This document shows, one piece after another, positions 30,873-37,720 of a stretch of DNA of 64,000 nt. Source of the stretch: Streptomyces varsoviensis. Lineage in GTDB: Bacteria; Actinomycetota; Actinomycetes; Streptomycetales; Streptomycetaceae. The position numbers and the translations under genes are program-made. Every line of letters begins with the position of its first letter. Within the stretch, counting starts at the first letter, position 1. The notes below the pieces were generated by a model. The model saw nothing but the letters and a program-made list of their open reading frames with translations. It did not search any database and was not told where the DNA came from. Where the stretch lies: positions 124,001-188,000 of the forward strand of contig NZ_JOBF01000001.1 of assembly GCF_000718635.1 (NCBI RefSeq), in the 5' to 3' direction.

Positions 30873-31001
30873 CGGCGGACGGAAAAGGGACGGAGGAAGG
30901 GACGGGGAGGGGACGGGGCAGGGGCGGGGCGGCTCAGGTCGGGCCGGGCCGGGCCGTGCGGGGGGCGGTCCGGCCCGGCGCCGCCGAGTGCTGACGGGCT
31001 C

Positions 31002-32282
31002 TCAGGTGGCGGTGAAGACGAGCGACGCGTTGTGCCCGCCGAAGCCGAAGGAGTTCGCGAGCGCCGCCGCCACCCGGCCCCGGCGTGGCTCTCCCGCCAC
31101 GATGTCGAGCCCCACGGCAGGGTCGAGGGCGTCGAGGTTCCGCGTCGCCGGGATCACGCCGTCGCGGACCGCGAGCACCGCGGCCAGCGCGCCGAGCGCC
31201 CCGGCGGCCCCGAAGAGATGCCCGGTCATCGACTTGACCGCGGTGACGGCCGGGCGGTCGCCGACGGCCTCCGCGATCGACCCGGCCTCCACCAGATCGC
31301 CCATGGGCGTCGAGGTCGCGTGCGCCTGTACGTGGTCGATGTCGCGCGGCGACAGCCCGGCCTGGGCCACCGCCCGGCGCATGGCCCGGACCTGCCCGTC
31401 CGGGTGCGCGGCCGTGATGTGGTGGGCGTCCGAGGTGACGCCCGCCCCGGCCAGCGCCGCGTACGGCCGGGCCCCGCGCGCGGCCGCGAACCCGGCGCGT
31501 TCCAGGACGACCACGGCGCCGCCCTCGCCGATCACGAACCCGTCGCGGTCGGCGTCGAACGGCCGGGACGCCCGCCCCGGTTCGTCGTTGCGGGTGGAGT
31601 GGGCCTTGGCCTGGGCGAAGCCGGCCAGCGGCAGCGGGTGGACGCAGGCTTCGGCGCCGCCCGCCACCACCACGTCGGCCCGGCCCAGCCGGATCAGGTC
31701 CAGGCCCATCGCGATGGCCTCGGCGCCGGACGCGCAGGCGCTGACCGGGGTGTGGGCGCCGCCGCGCGCCCCGAGATCGATGCTGACCCAGGCGGCGGGC
31801 CCGTTCGCCATCAGCATCGGCACGGTGTGCGGCGACACCCGCCGCACGCCTCGGGTTTCGAGGATGTCGTCCTGTCCCAGCAGGGTGAGGGCGCCGCCGG
31901 TGCCCGTACCCATCACCACCGCCAGCCGCTCCGGATCGACGCCGGGCGTGCCCGCGTCGGCCCACGCCTCGCGCGCGGCGACGAGCGCGATCTGCTCGCA
32001 GCGGTCCATGCGGCGGGCCTGCACCCGGTCCAGTGCCTCGGCCGGTTCGGCCGCCAGCCGGCCCGCGATCCGTACGGGCAGTTCGGCCGCCCACTCCTCC
32101 TCGATCGCCCGGATGCCGGACTCTCCGGCGAGCATCGCGGCCCAGGTCGACGCGGTGTCCCCGCCGAGCGGCGTGGTGGCGCCGAGCCCGGTGACCACCA
32201 CGCCGTCGCTGTCCCTGTCGCCGTCGTGGCTGTGGCCGGCGCCCGGGACGCTGTTTCCGCCGGTGTTCGCTGTCGTACGCAC
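31002..32282 (-). CDS. Beta-ketoacyl-ACP synthase II (FabF-like), isolated
   Basis: A 426-residue thiolase-fold condensing enzyme. The Cys-His-His triad is intact: Cys in VSACASGAEA, His in QAHATSTPMGD and His in KSMTGHLFGAAG, with the C-terminal NSFGFGGHNASLVF. It is full length. GTG 32282 has AAAGGGGGTT at good spacing. No ACP, ketoreductase, chain-length factor or thioesterase is nearby, so it is not a polyketide cluster; the main fab cluster lies elsewhere in streptomycetes. The first 25 residues are a Gly/His/Asp-rich extension unusual for FabF. It may serve an alternative fatty acid or lipid pathway. Confidence 0.93.
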   Translation of the reverse strand: MRTTANTGGNSVPGAGHSHDGDRDSDGVVVTGLGATTPLGGDTASTWAAMLAGESGIRAIEEEWAAELPVRIAGRLAAEPAEALDRVQARRMDRCEQIALVAAREAWADAGTPGVDPERLAVVMGTGTGGALTLLGQDDILETRGVRRVSPHTVPMLMANGPAAWVSIDLGARGGAHTPVSACASGAEAIAMGLDLIRLGRADVVVAGGAEACVHPLPLAGFAQAKAHSTRNDEPGRASRPFDADRDGFVIGEGGAVVVLERAGFAAARGARPYAALAGAGVTSDAHHITAAHPDGQVRAMRRAVAQAGLSPRDIDHVQAHATSTPMGDLVEAGSIAEAVGDRPAVTAVKSMTGHLFGAAGALGALAAVLAVRDGVIPATRNLDALDPAVGLDIVAGEPRRGRVAAALANSFGFGGHNASLVFTAT

Positions 32283-32465
32283 TGCGCAACCCCCTTTGTA
32301 GTGGCATCACAACTCGTCGCGGCTCCTCGCGCCGGCGTCGGCCCGTGGAGATCGACTCACTGGCCACACTGGCAGGGAGGTTCCGGTTATTCGGATGCCG
32401 CGATCAACGGAGTCCGATGCGCAAGGTTTGTGAAAACCCCACAGGGAGGTACCCGGGGGCGGGCT
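32283..32465. other. Gene-free stretch between KAS-II and XRE-cupin genes
   Basis: 183 bases with no gene that I can support. It should carry the KAS-II promoter; the ribosome site AAAGGGGG sits at its left edge. Confidence 0.5.
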
Positions 32466-33062
32466 TCATTTGGCGGTGGTTCGCACCCGTACCTGCATGC
32501 GTTCGCCCTGGGGTCCGAAGAGGACGAGGAATTCGGTGGGCTGGTCTGCCGCGTTGCCGAAGCCGTGCGGGGTGCGGGTGTCGAACTCGGCCGCCTCGCC
32601 CGCGGAGAGCAGCAGTTCGTGCTCGCCGAGGGCGAGCCGCAGGCGGCCGGCGAGGACGTAGAGCCATTCGTAGCCCTCGTGCGTGGACTGCTCGGGCCGC
32701 TCGTCGCGGCGGTCGGCCCCGGCGACGGGGAGGATCTGCTTGTAGGCGTGCAGCCCCCCGAGGTGCCGGGTCAGCGGGATCCAGGTCTTGCCGTGCCGCG
32801 TGAACGGCCGCGGGTGGGCGCGCGGGTCGCCGGTCGCTGGCGCGCCGATCAGCTCGTCGAGCGGCACGCCGTACGCCTTGGCCAGCGGCAGCAGCAGCTT
32901 CAGCGTCGGCTCGCGCCGCCCCGACTCCAGCCGGGAGAGCGTGCTCAGGGAGATCCCGGTCTGCTCGCCGAGCTGGGCCAGGGTGATCCCGCGCGACTTC
33001 CGCAGTGCGCGCAGCCGCGGCCCGACGCCGGCCAGCACCTGGGAGAATTCGTCCTCGCTCAT
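32466..33062 (-). CDS. XRE-family regulator with C-terminal cupin domain
   Basis: A 198-residue regulator. The XRE HTH is at about 12-68 (LRALRKSRGITLAQLGEQTG, SLSTLSRLESGRREPTLKLL) and the cupin domain at about 115-190 (STHEGYEWLYVLAGRLRLAL, EFDTRTPHGFGN). Such proteins sense small metabolites through the cupin pocket; this one keeps His and Glu residues that could bind a metal. A 19-bp palindrome 8 bases upstream of its start suggests autoregulation. It may also control the KAS-II gene 183 bases downstream on the same strand. Confidence 0.93.
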   Translation of the reverse strand: MSEDEFSQVLAGVGPRLRALRKSRGITLAQLGEQTGISLSTLSRLESGRREPTLKLLLPLAKAYGVPLDELIGAPATGDPRAHPRPFTRHGKTWIPLTRHLGGLHAYKQILPVAGADRRDERPEQSTHEGYEWLYVLAGRLRLALGEHELLLSAGEAAEFDTRTPHGFGNAADQPTEFLVLFGPQGERMQVRVRTTAK

Positions 33063-33070
33063 ATCCCCAT

Positions 33071-33089
33071 CTTTGCCGGACCGGCAAAG
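33071..33089. promoter_or_regulatory. Palindromic operator of the XRE-cupin regulator
   Basis: CTTTGCCGG-A-CCGGCAAAG, a perfect 9-base inverted repeat around one base, 8 bases upstream of the XRE-cupin ATG. Confidence 0.65.
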
Positions 33090-33108
33090 TACGGGCGAAG
33101 AGGACAGA

Positions 33109-33141
33109 AAATAATCGATTATTTATCGAATCATCTATGGT
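33109..33141 (+). promoter_or_regulatory. Leaderless promoter and AT-rich palindrome before the GntR gene
   Basis: AAATAATCGATTATTT (33109-33124) is a perfect palindrome over the -35 region, and TATGGT (33136-33141) ends exactly 6 bases before ATG 33148. There is no Shine-Dalgarno. Confidence 0.6.
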
Positions 33142-33147
33142 GTAGCT

Positions 33148-33870
33148 ATGACTCAGACGACCCGAAGGGCCGCCTCCCCGGCCGCGTCCGGGAAGCGGAT
33201 GCTCTCCGAGCAGATCTACGCGTATCTGCGCGATGCGATCATGCGCGGGACGTACGCGCCCGGCGAGGCCCTCAAGCCCCAGGACCTCGCCAAGGAGCAG
33301 GGCGTGAGCCTGGCCGTGGTCCGCGAGGCGCTGGTACGGGTGGCCGGTGAAGGGCTGGCCGACCGGCTGCCCAACCGCGGCTTCGCCGTCCCCGCCTACT
33401 CCGACCGCCGCTGGCAGGAGATCGCGGAGGCCCGCCGGACCATCGAGCCCGTCGTGCTGCGCATGTCCGTGGAGCGCGGCGACATCGACTGGGAGGCCCG
33501 CGTGCGCGCCGCCCACCACCGGTTGAGCCGCACCCCGGCGTACGGGCCGGAGGAACCGGAGGCAGGGGTGTACTACAGCGCCGCGTGGTCCGAGGCGCAC
33601 CGGGTCTTCCACCGGACCCTGCTGGAGGGGTGCGGCAACCCGGTCCTGCTGGAGACCTTCGACCGGATGTGGACCGCGAGCGAACTGGCGCGCCGCTGGT
33701 CGGCCCACCGCGACCCCGGCCGGGCCGGCGCCGACGAGCACCGCCGGCTGGAGGAGGCGGCCGTGGCCCGCGACGCCGACGCCGCCGCCGAGGTGCTGTC
33801 CCAGCACCTCACCCAGACCGCGGCCGCGCTGACGGACGATCCCGCTGAGGGGCCGGTGGCGGGGGGCTGA
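33148..33870 (+). CDS. GntR-family (FCD-type) transcriptional regulator
   Basis: A 240-residue regulator. The winged HTH is at about 17-85 (LSEQIYAYLRDAIMRGTYAP, PQDLAKEQGVSLAVVREALV). The helical FCD domain follows (EARRTIEPVVLRMSVERGDI, SEAHRVFHRTLLEGCGNPVL), which usually binds organic acids through metal-ligand His/Asp. It appears to be translated from a leaderless mRNA. Its start is 85 bases from the divergent XRE-cupin gene. Its target is not obvious; the AT-rich palindrome in its own promoter suggests autoregulation. Confidence 0.92.
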   Translation: MTQTTRRAASPAASGKRMLSEQIYAYLRDAIMRGTYAPGEALKPQDLAKEQGVSLAVVREALVRVAGEGLADRLPNRGFAVPAYSDRRWQEIAEARRTIEPVVLRMSVERGDIDWEARVRAAHHRLSRTPAYGPEEPEAGVYYSAAWSEAHRVFHRTLLEGCGNPVLLETFDRMWTASELARRWSAHRDPGRAGADEHRRLEEAAVARDADAAAEVLSQHLTQTAAALTDDPAEGPVAGG

Positions 33871-33969
33871 TCGGCTGAGCCGCGCGGCACAGGGGGCCTA
33901 TCCCTGCGGGGTGGGGCGTACGGGCGGCGAGATGGACTCCCCGCGCGCGCCGCCTCGACGGGCTACCCG

Positions 33970-34110
33970 TTGCCGAGACCGTAATCAGGTCTCAGCATTC
34001 CGGGCATTTCGGCCCGGAAGGTCCGTCACATCACCAAAGCAGGAGAGCTTCGGCTTGAGTACGGTCTCTCGTTTCTGTCTGCCGTTGGTGCGGCAGGGTT
34101 GCGCCACCTG
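33970..34110 (-). ncRNA. Candidate omega (re)RNA of TnpB
   Basis: TnpB proteins use a guide RNA made from the 3' end of tnpB and the element's right end. Two perfect hairpins follow the tnpB stop (34031): TTCCGGGC/GCCCGGAA at 33998-34019 and GAGACC/GGTCTC at 33975-33993. They are placed as expected for the scaffold. The limits are guesses; the guide would be the adjoining flank at lower coordinates. Confidence 0.4.
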
Positions 34111-35488
34111 CCCGCCCCGCGCTCGCCTTGCGGCGGGTGCGGGTGGCGCGGGTCTTCTGGTCGGCTCCACGAGGCTTCGACACCGCCGGGGCGGTGTCCT
34201 GGTCTCCGGCCACTCCGGTACCAGTTACTACGGCTGCCGCGAGAGCGGCGAGGTTGAGTGCGGCGTTGTCGTCCCGGTCGATGACCAGGTGGCAGGCGTC
34301 GCATTCGTAGGTCCGGATGTGCAGCGGCAGTTTGGCTTTCACCGCGCCGCACCCGGAGCAGGTCTTGGAGGAGGGGTACCAGCGGTCGGCCACGATGGTG
34401 CGGGTGGCGTGGCGCTGGCGGGTCTTGTAGTCGAGGTGGCGGCGGATCTCGCCGAATCCCGCGTCGGCGATCCGGCGGGCCAGGCGCCGGTTGCGGAGCA
34501 TGCCGGCGACGTTGAGGTCTTCGATCACGACGGTGCCGTACTCGGCGGCCACGGCGGTGGTGAGCTTGTGCAGGGCGTCTTCGCGGAGGTCCGCCACGCG
34601 GTGGTGGACCTTGTTGCGGGCGGCGTTGGCCTTCTCCCACCGCTTCGATGGCTTCTGTCCGGTGCGCCGGTCGGGGCGCTGGCGTCGGGACACGGTGCGG
34701 GAGGCGCGGCGCAGCTGCTTGCGTGCCCGGTCGTAGTGGTTCGGGTTGGGCACGGTGCGGATCTCGCCGGTGCTGTCGGCCATGACCGCGAGGGTCTTCA
34801 CCCCGAGGTCGATACCGACCGAGGCATCCGGCCGCGCCACGCGGTCGAGGTCCCGCTCCACCTCGGCCTGGAAGGACACGAACCAGCGTCCGCGTTCGTG
34901 CCGCACCGTCGCGGACAGAATCCGGGCCGTCCCGGCCCGGACACGGTCCAGGAGCTTCACGGTCGGCTCATGCACACGGATCGTGCCCAGGCGGGGCAGC
35001 GTCACATGCCGGCCACCCGCTTCGACGCGGATCGTGCCGGTGGTGAACCGGCAGGACAGACGTGCCTTCCGCTTCGACTTGAAACGCGGCGCGCCCATCT
35101 TCCGGCCACGCCGCTTGCCCTGCTTGGACTTCGCGTAGTTGTCGAACGCGGCGGCGGCGTTCGCCAGGCCGGTGGAGTACGCCTCCTTGGAGTTCTCCTC
35201 CCACCAGGCCGCGAACCTCGGGTCGGTGTGCTTGCCCTCGTTGAACGCCTTCCGCAGCGACGGCAGCGACCACGGCCGCCACTGCGTCAGCTGCTCCTCG
35301 GCGATCCCGTAGGACTCCTCCGCGCGGCGCTGCCACCACGACGCCTCCACCCAGCCGACAGCCCAGTTGTAGGCGGCACGGGCGGCACCGCAGTGCGAAC
35401 GCAGCGCGTGCTCCTGGGCGGCGTTGGGGTCCAGCGCGAAGCGGTACGCCTGCACGACGAACCCGGGCTGCGGCCGGAACTTCTTCAC
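34031..35488 (-). CDS. tnpB: TnpB RNA-guided nuclease (IS607-type, OrfB family)
   Basis: A 485-residue TnpB. The RuvC-like residues are all present: Asp about 227 in GIDLGVKTLAVMAD, Glu about 323 in VVIEDLNVAGM, and the DRDDNAALNL motif at about 404-413. The zinc ribbon has CSGCG (377/380) and CDACH (396/399). The N-terminal HTH_OrfB region (VQAYRFALDPNAAQEHALRS) is complete. GTG 35488 overlaps the tnpA stop (GTGA), so the genes are coupled; the frame is open further upstream but that is inside tnpA. The C-terminal 55 residues past the RuvC motif are basic and Ala/Thr-rich. Ancestral to Cas12; it should cut DNA adjacent to a short TAM. Confidence 0.95.
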   Translation of the reverse strand: MKKFRPQPGFVVQAYRFALDPNAAQEHALRSHCGAARAAYNWAVGWVEASWWQRRAEESYGIAEEQLTQWRPWSLPSLRKAFNEGKHTDPRFAAWWEENSKEAYSTGLANAAAAFDNYAKSKQGKRRGRKMGAPRFKSKRKARLSCRFTTGTIRVEAGGRHVTLPRLGTIRVHEPTVKLLDRVRAGTARILSATVRHERGRWFVSFQAEVERDLDRVARPDASVGIDLGVKTLAVMADSTGEIRTVPNPNHYDRARKQLRRASRTVSRRQRPDRRTGQKPSKRWEKANAARNKVHHRVADLREDALHKLTTAVAAEYGTVVIEDLNVAGMLRNRRLARRIADAGFGEIRRHLDYKTRQRHATRTIVADRWYPSSKTCSGCGAVKAKLPLHIRTYECDACHLVIDRDDNAALNLAALAAAVVTGTGVAGDQDTAPAVSKPRGADQKTRATRTRRKASAGRAGGATLPHQRQTETRDRTQAEALLLW

Positions 35489-36069
35489 TCGGCGTCCTCG
35501 GCGGTCGCCACGGCCACCGCGCGGGCGGCGCGGTTCTTCGCCGCCCGCCGCCCGTACAGACGGGCGCACATCGAGGTCAGCACCTCGGTGATGTCGCGCA
35601 CCAGATCGTCAGCGGTCTCGGTGGGGTCGAGGACGACCAGGCGCCGCCCGGACGCCGACAGGACGGCCTCCAGGTGCTCGACGCCGAACCGGGCCAGCCG
35701 GTCACGACGCTCGACCACGATCACCGCCACCTGCGGGTCGGACAGCAGGCGGTGCAGTCTGCGGCGCCGCCCGTTCAGTCCCGACCCGACCTCGGTGACG
35801 ACCTCCGCGACCGGCAGACCGAGCCCGTTCGCGCCATCCACCACCCGTGACGCCTGCCGGTCCAGGTCGGCTTTCCGGTCGGCAGAGGAGACACGGCAGT
35901 ACGCCACCACCCGCCCGGAGGCCGCAGAGACGGCCCAAGCGGGCTCGGCGACCAGCCACGTACCGGACGGCGCCTGGCAGACCGGAACGGGCATCTTCCC
36001 GTCCTTCACCCATCGCCAGGCGGTCTGGTAGCTCACGCCCTGCTGCCGCGCCCACTCCGAAAGTTTCAC
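35485..36069 (-). CDS. tnpA: IS607-type serine recombinase TnpA with MerR-like HTH
   Basis: A 194-residue transposase. The N-terminal MerR-like HTH (MKLSEWARQQGVSYQTAWRW) binds element ends. The resolvase-like catalytic domain starts at about 54, with the nucleophile Ser61 in YCRVSSADRKADLDRQ and the conserved Arg residues in VIVVERRDRLARFG. This inverted order, HTH before catalytic domain, is diagnostic for IS607. The gene is intact and starts with GTG 36069. It catalyses excision and insertion through a circular intermediate. Confidence 0.95.
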   Translation of the reverse strand: MKLSEWARQQGVSYQTAWRWVKDGKMPVPVCQAPSGTWLVAEPAWAVSAASGRVVAYCRVSSADRKADLDRQASRVVDGANGLGLPVAEVVTEVGSGLNGRRRRLHRLLSDPQVAVIVVERRDRLARFGVEHLEAVLSASGRRLVVLDPTETADDLVRDITEVLTSMCARLYGRRAAKNRAARAVAVATAEDAE

Positions 36070-36136
36070 AAGACCAAGATATGTGAGATGTCCGACTAGA
36101 GATGGCTATGAATGATTAGGGAATCTGTAGCAGCTT

Positions 36137-36913
36137 TCACCCCTGTGCGGTGGGGCGTACGACGATGTCGCCCACGTCGACCCCGTCCGGCTGCTCGATG
36201 GCGAAGGCGATGGCACGGGCCACCGCCTCCGGCGGCAGGGCGATCTCCATCAGCTTGTCGGTCTGGGCGCGCAGCGCCGGGTCGAGGCGGTCCGTGAAGT
36301 CCGTACGGACGGCGCCGGGGGAGACGACGGTGACGCGCAGGCTGTCGCCGGCCTCCTGGCGCAGGCCCTCGGAGATGGTGCGTACGGCGTTCTTCGTGCC
36401 GGCGTACACCGACTGGAGCGGCACGATGCGCAGCCCGGCCGTGGACACGGTGTTGACGAAGTGTCCGAAGCCCTGCTCCCGGAAGACCGGGAGGGCGGCG
36501 GCGATCCCGTACAGCACGCCTTTGAGGTTGACGTCCACCATCTCCTCCCAGTCCTCGACGCGCAGGTCGTCGAGCGGGGAGATCAGGCCCACTCCGGCGT
36601 TGCTGACGAGGGCGTCGAGCTTGCCGTACCGGTCCCGTGCCACCTTGACGAGGGCGGCCAGGTCCTCTTTGCGCCGGACGTCCGTACGGACCCACGCGGC
36701 GTCGCCGCCGGCCTCCTTGACGCGGGCGGCCACGGCCTCCAGCCGCTCCGGGCGGCGCGCGCCCAGGACGACCTTGGCGCCGCGCTCGGCGAGGAGGAGC
36801 GCGGTGGCCTCGCCGATGCCGCTGCCGGCGCCCGTGATCGCGATGACTTTGCCGTCGATTCCAGAAGCTCCCATGTGGTCGGTCTTCTCGGTGCTCGTGG
36901 TGCTTGCGGACAT
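36137..36913 (-). CDS. SDR-family oxidoreductase
   Basis: A 258-residue classical SDR: TGAGSGIGEA near 28-37, VSNAGVGL near 107-114, the catalytic Ser in NTVSTAGL and YxxxK in YAGTKNAV, then PGAVRTDF and the tail GDIVVRPTAQG. It is full length; ATG 36913 has AAAGGG upstream, with a second ATG (MGASGID) 13 codons in. It is divergent from a TetR gene with two palindromic operator sites between, so it is probably repressed by it. The substrate is unknown. The IS607 element is inserted about 15-65 bases past its stop. Confidence 0.92.
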   Translation of the reverse strand: MSASTTSTEKTDHMGASGIDGKVIAITGAGSGIGEATALLLAERGAKVVLGARRPERLEAVAARVKEAGGDAAWVRTDVRRKEDLAALVKVARDRYGKLDALVSNAGVGLISPLDDLRVEDWEEMVDVNLKGVLYGIAAALPVFREQGFGHFVNTVSTAGLRIVPLQSVYAGTKNAVRTISEGLRQEAGDSLRVTVVSPGAVRTDFTDRLDPALRAQTDKLMEIALPPEAVARAIAFAIEQPDGVDVGDIVVRPTAQG

Positions 36914-36983
36914 GGTCGACAGCCCTTTCGGGGGAGGGGAGGGGGCGTGGACAGGGCGCGCCTGGGGAGAGGCCCCTGCCGTT

Positions 36984-37036
36984 AAAGTGGAGGCGCCGCC
37001 GCTTATCGGAGACTAAGTGGAGGTGCCTCCACTTAG
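36984..37036. promoter_or_regulatory. Paired TetR operators between the SDR and TetR genes
   Basis: A 24-bp inverted repeat at 37013-37036 has perfect 11-base arms (CTAAGTGGAGG and CCTCCACTTAG around TG). A related but degenerate copy lies at 36984-37005 (AAGTGGAGG facing CCGCCGCTT). Both sit in the 160-base divergent gap. Confidence 0.75.
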
Positions 37037-37073
37037 CAAGCGGGGAGGCAGCGACGGAGAAGGAGAGCCGCCG

Positions 37074-37667
37074 ATGGCCCGAGACCCAGGCCGCCCGCTG
37101 AGGGCCGACGCACAGCGCAACCGGGACAAGATCCTGGCCACCGCGGTGCGCGTGTTCACCGAGGAAGGGCTCGACGCGCACCTTGAGCGCATCGCCAAGG
37201 AAGCGGGGGTGGGGACCGGCACCCTCTACCGCAACTTCCCCACCCGCGAGGCCCTGGTCGAGGCGGCCTACCGCAACGAAGTGGCCCGGCTCTGCGACGC
37301 CGCCCCCGAACTCCTGGCGGAGCTGCCGCCGCGCGAGGCGCTGCGCGAGTGGACGTACCGCTTCATCGACTACGCCGGCGCCAAACTCGGCATGGCCGAC
37401 GCCCTGCGGGCCGCCGTCGCCTCGGGTGCCAACCCCTACGCCGACAGCCGCACCATGATCCAGTCGGCCCTCTCGGCCCTCATGGAGGCGGGCGCCGCCG
37501 CGGGCACGATCCGCCCCGAGATCCACCCGACCGACCTGTTCGCCGCCCTCGCCGGCATCGCCCTCACCTCGGCCGCGCCCGACCAGCGGGACCAGGCCGA
37601 ACGCCTCATCGGCATCACGCTGCGCGGCCTGGAACCCGAGCCGCCGTCAGCGCGGCCCGGAGCCTGA
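37074..37667 (+). CDS. TetR-family transcriptional regulator
   Basis: A 197-residue TetR regulator. The HTH is at about 14-60 (RDKILATAVRVFTEEGLDAH, GVGTGTLYRNFPTREALVEA). The ligand domain (SALSALMEAGAAAGTIRPEI, HPTDLFAALAGIAL) is of the common SACE_7040 type C-terminal class. ATG 37074 follows AAGGAGAG; the upstream part of the open frame runs over the palindromic operator and is excluded. It most likely represses itself and the divergent SDR. Confidence 0.93.
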   Translation: MARDPGRPLRADAQRNRDKILATAVRVFTEEGLDAHLERIAKEAGVGTGTLYRNFPTREALVEAAYRNEVARLCDAAPELLAELPPREALREWTYRFIDYAGAKLGMADALRAAVASGANPYADSRTMIQSALSALMEAGAAAGTIRPEIHPTDLFAALAGIALTSAAPDQRDQAERLIGITLRGLEPEPPSARPGA

Positions 37668-37720
37668 GGCGGCGAGGCGGATCGCGCGGCCTCGAAGACC
37701 GCCGGCCGTTCAGCCGCCGC

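Larger units (their letters stand above)
33955..36125 (-). mobile_element. IS607-type element (TnpA serine recombinase + TnpB), ends approximate
   Basis: Two overlapping minus-strand genes, a small MerR-HTH serine recombinase and TnpB, define an IS607-family element. Such elements lack terminal inverted repeats and target duplications, so the ends cannot be read exactly; I place them in the GG-containing gaps between the GntR gene and tnpB, and between tnpA and the SDR gene. Both genes are intact. Candidate transcript hairpins lie just past tnpB. Confidence 0.75.

Noticed and set aside
31002..33062. Polyketide or fatty-acid biosynthetic gene cluster
   Set aside because: A single KAS-II without ACP, chain-length factor, reductases or tailoring genes does not make a cluster.
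34026..34640. Additional gene overlapping tnpB
   Set aside because: Shadow frame within tnpB, Arg/Pro-rich, no motif.
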